The notes beneath the pieces are model-generated. The model ran no database searches and was not told the DNA's origin. It was given only the letters and a program-made list of their open reading frames with translations. From Beijerinckiaceae bacterium (GTDB taxonomy: Bacteria > Pseudomonadota > Alphaproteobacteria > Rhizobiales > Beijerinckiaceae): 64,000 nt of DNA. Positions 63,228 through 64,000 of the stretch are shown piece by piece (positions within the stretch are counted from its first letter, which is position 1; each line of letters starts with the position of its first letter). The stretch spans positions 2,046,001 to 2,110,000 of the forward strand of contig CP024846.1 in NCBI GenBank assembly GCA_004564215.1. The letters run 5' to 3'. The translations under genes were made by a program, and so were the position numbers.

Positions 63228-64000
63228 TTATCCCCGCGTTTCATCCAATGCGCCCTTGCGCGCATCGAAACGGATCTTTGCCCACACGACGTCATGCGTC
63301 GTAAAGGCCCGCAGCCACGACGTCAGCGCCAGGATTTCGCGGCCGAGAAAAGCCAATGGCGACCAGATCGAAACTTCCCAGCCCTTACATAAGGAAAAAG
63401 CGGTTTCCGCCGCAAACCAACCGAGCAAGGTACAGGCGAATAGCAGCCACGCGGAAATGCCAAGCAGCGGCGCCGCGAGTGCGCCAGCCAATGCGGCGGG
63501 CAGCGGGCTAGCCAGCGGTTCCAGGGGAAAAGTAAGGCGTTCGTTGGTTCTTCTGATCACGCTCCAACGCAGCTGGCGCCCATAAATCTCCGCCAGACTT
63601 CGCACGCCGATTTCCTGGGCAACGGTTCGATGCGCGAACATTGTTTTCAGGCCGAGCCGCGCCAGGTTTTGCGAGAGGGCGGTATCTTCCGAGAGCGTCG
63701 TGCTCAAGGCGGCGATGCCGCCCGATTTGGCCAGATCGCTGCGTTTGAACACCATGACCTTGCCGACCCCGAACCCAATGCCCAGAGTTGAAGCGGTGAG
63801 GAGGAGCCGCGCGTGGCCGTTGATCAAATAGGCTTCGACGCGTCCCGCGAAAGTTTCGGGGCGAACCGCGACCGGCACGGCGACGACGAGGCCGACACCC
63901 TTGACAAAGTTTTGCACGAAGGCCGCCATCGTATCCGGATCGAGCGTGATGTTCGAATCCTTCGTGAATACGAGATCGTATTCGGCCTCGGCGAGCGGCG
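63228..64000 (-). CDS. Ceramide glucosyltransferase-like GT21 protein (5' end outside window)
   Basis: The 3' 773 bases of a glycosyltransferase on the minus strand; the frame stays open to base 64000. The GT-A elements seen are YDLVFTKDSNITLDPDTM with the DxD-like DSN, the acidic SEDTALSQN, and the R/QxxRW signature GRQLRWSVIRR, which together identify glucosylceramide synthase relatives or HpnI. C-terminal helices (LPAALAGALAAPLLGISAWLLF) anchor it in the membrane. It would add a sugar to ceramide or a related lipid. The stop is 13 bases from the convergent hydroxylase gene. Confidence 0.88.
   Translation of the reverse strand, partial: PLAEAEYDLVFTKDSNITLDPDTMAAFVQNFVKGVGLVVAVPVAVRPETFAGRVEAYLINGHARLLLTASTLGIGFGVGKVMVFKRSDLAKSGGIAALSTTLSEDTALSQNLARLGLKTMFAHRTVAQEIGVRSLAEIYGRQLRWSVIRRTNERLTFPLEPLASPLPAALAGALAAPLLGISAWLLFACTLLGWFAAETAFSLCKGWEVSIWSPLAFLGREILALTSWLRAFTTHDVVWAKIRFDARKGALDETRG

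Overview
The window is a high-GC chromosomal segment of an alphaproteobacterium, most likely order Hyphomicrobiales (Rhizobiales) and possibly Beijerinckiaceae. The placement is inference from gene content and order: parA-parB, secA divergent from a parvulin-argJ-mutT block, an Irr-type Fur regulator, ilvE next to a MarR/OmpR/histidine-kinase set, UbiE-UbiB, a methanethiol oxidase, and two families of intergenic palindromic repeat of the kind scattered through Rhizobiales genomes. I saw no rRNA, tRNA, CRISPR array or prophage. Both ends cut a gene: parA on the left and a glucosylceramide-synthase-like glycosyltransferase on the right.

Layout. 0-14.8 kb is mainly housekeeping: partitioning (parA, parB), two paralogous DUF308/HdeD membrane genes on either side of pyrE, terC-priA, two small envelope proteins, secA, a parvulin isomerase with a probable slippage frameshift, argJ and mutT. 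14.9-19.0 kb is a catabolic cassette (carotenoid/lignostilbene-type oxygenase, NTF2-like protein, coniferyl-aldehyde-type dehydrogenase) controlled by a divergent TetR gene with a clear operator. 19.0-22.7 kb is a sulfur module: methanethiol oxidase (mtoX) coupled to an unusual SCO1 copper protein, divergent from a persulfide-dioxygenase-like metallohydrolase. 22.7-27.0 kb holds an M3 peptidase and a TPR protein paired with a small membrane protein that shares a short motif with it.

27.0-38.0 kb is regulatory and envelope-related: an NtrC-type response regulator lacking the GAFTGA loop and preceded by a 42-codon ORF folded into three consecutive hairpins, an L,D-transpeptidase, a thioesterase, ilvE, a MarR/response-regulator/kinase operon, ada, and ftsE-ftsX. 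38.4-45 kb has a phosphopantetheinyl transferase, a sulfotransferase, a Tat-exported metallophosphatase, thiD and a patatin. 44-49.6 kb is a metal-homeostasis block (WD40 protein, CobW GTPase with a His-rich loop, SBP, permease and ATPase, plus a 47-aa His-containing membrane protein and a Zur-like box) interrupted by a lone AT-rich SLATT protein.

49.8-64 kb continues with a canonical SCO protein, an orphan amino-acid-type binding protein, cysG, a TAXI-type binding protein and typA. A 1.76-kb accessory insertion (56757-58518) follows, bounded by inverted repeats and carrying an unknown protein, an AT-rich secreted protein and an IS1-type transposase remnant. The window ends with a cupin, ubiB, ubiE, irr, and a convergent fatty-acid-hydroxylase/glycosyltransferase pair suggestive of hydroxylated glycosphingolipids.

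Best candidates for new biology: the overlapping-ORF hairpin leader and the loop-less regulator it precedes (27.08-28.68 kb); the mtoX/SCO(CX5C)/persulfide-dioxygenase grouping; the TetR-controlled oxygenase cassette; the His-motif micro-protein before the metal ABC genes; and the paired SVAIGG-motif proteins.
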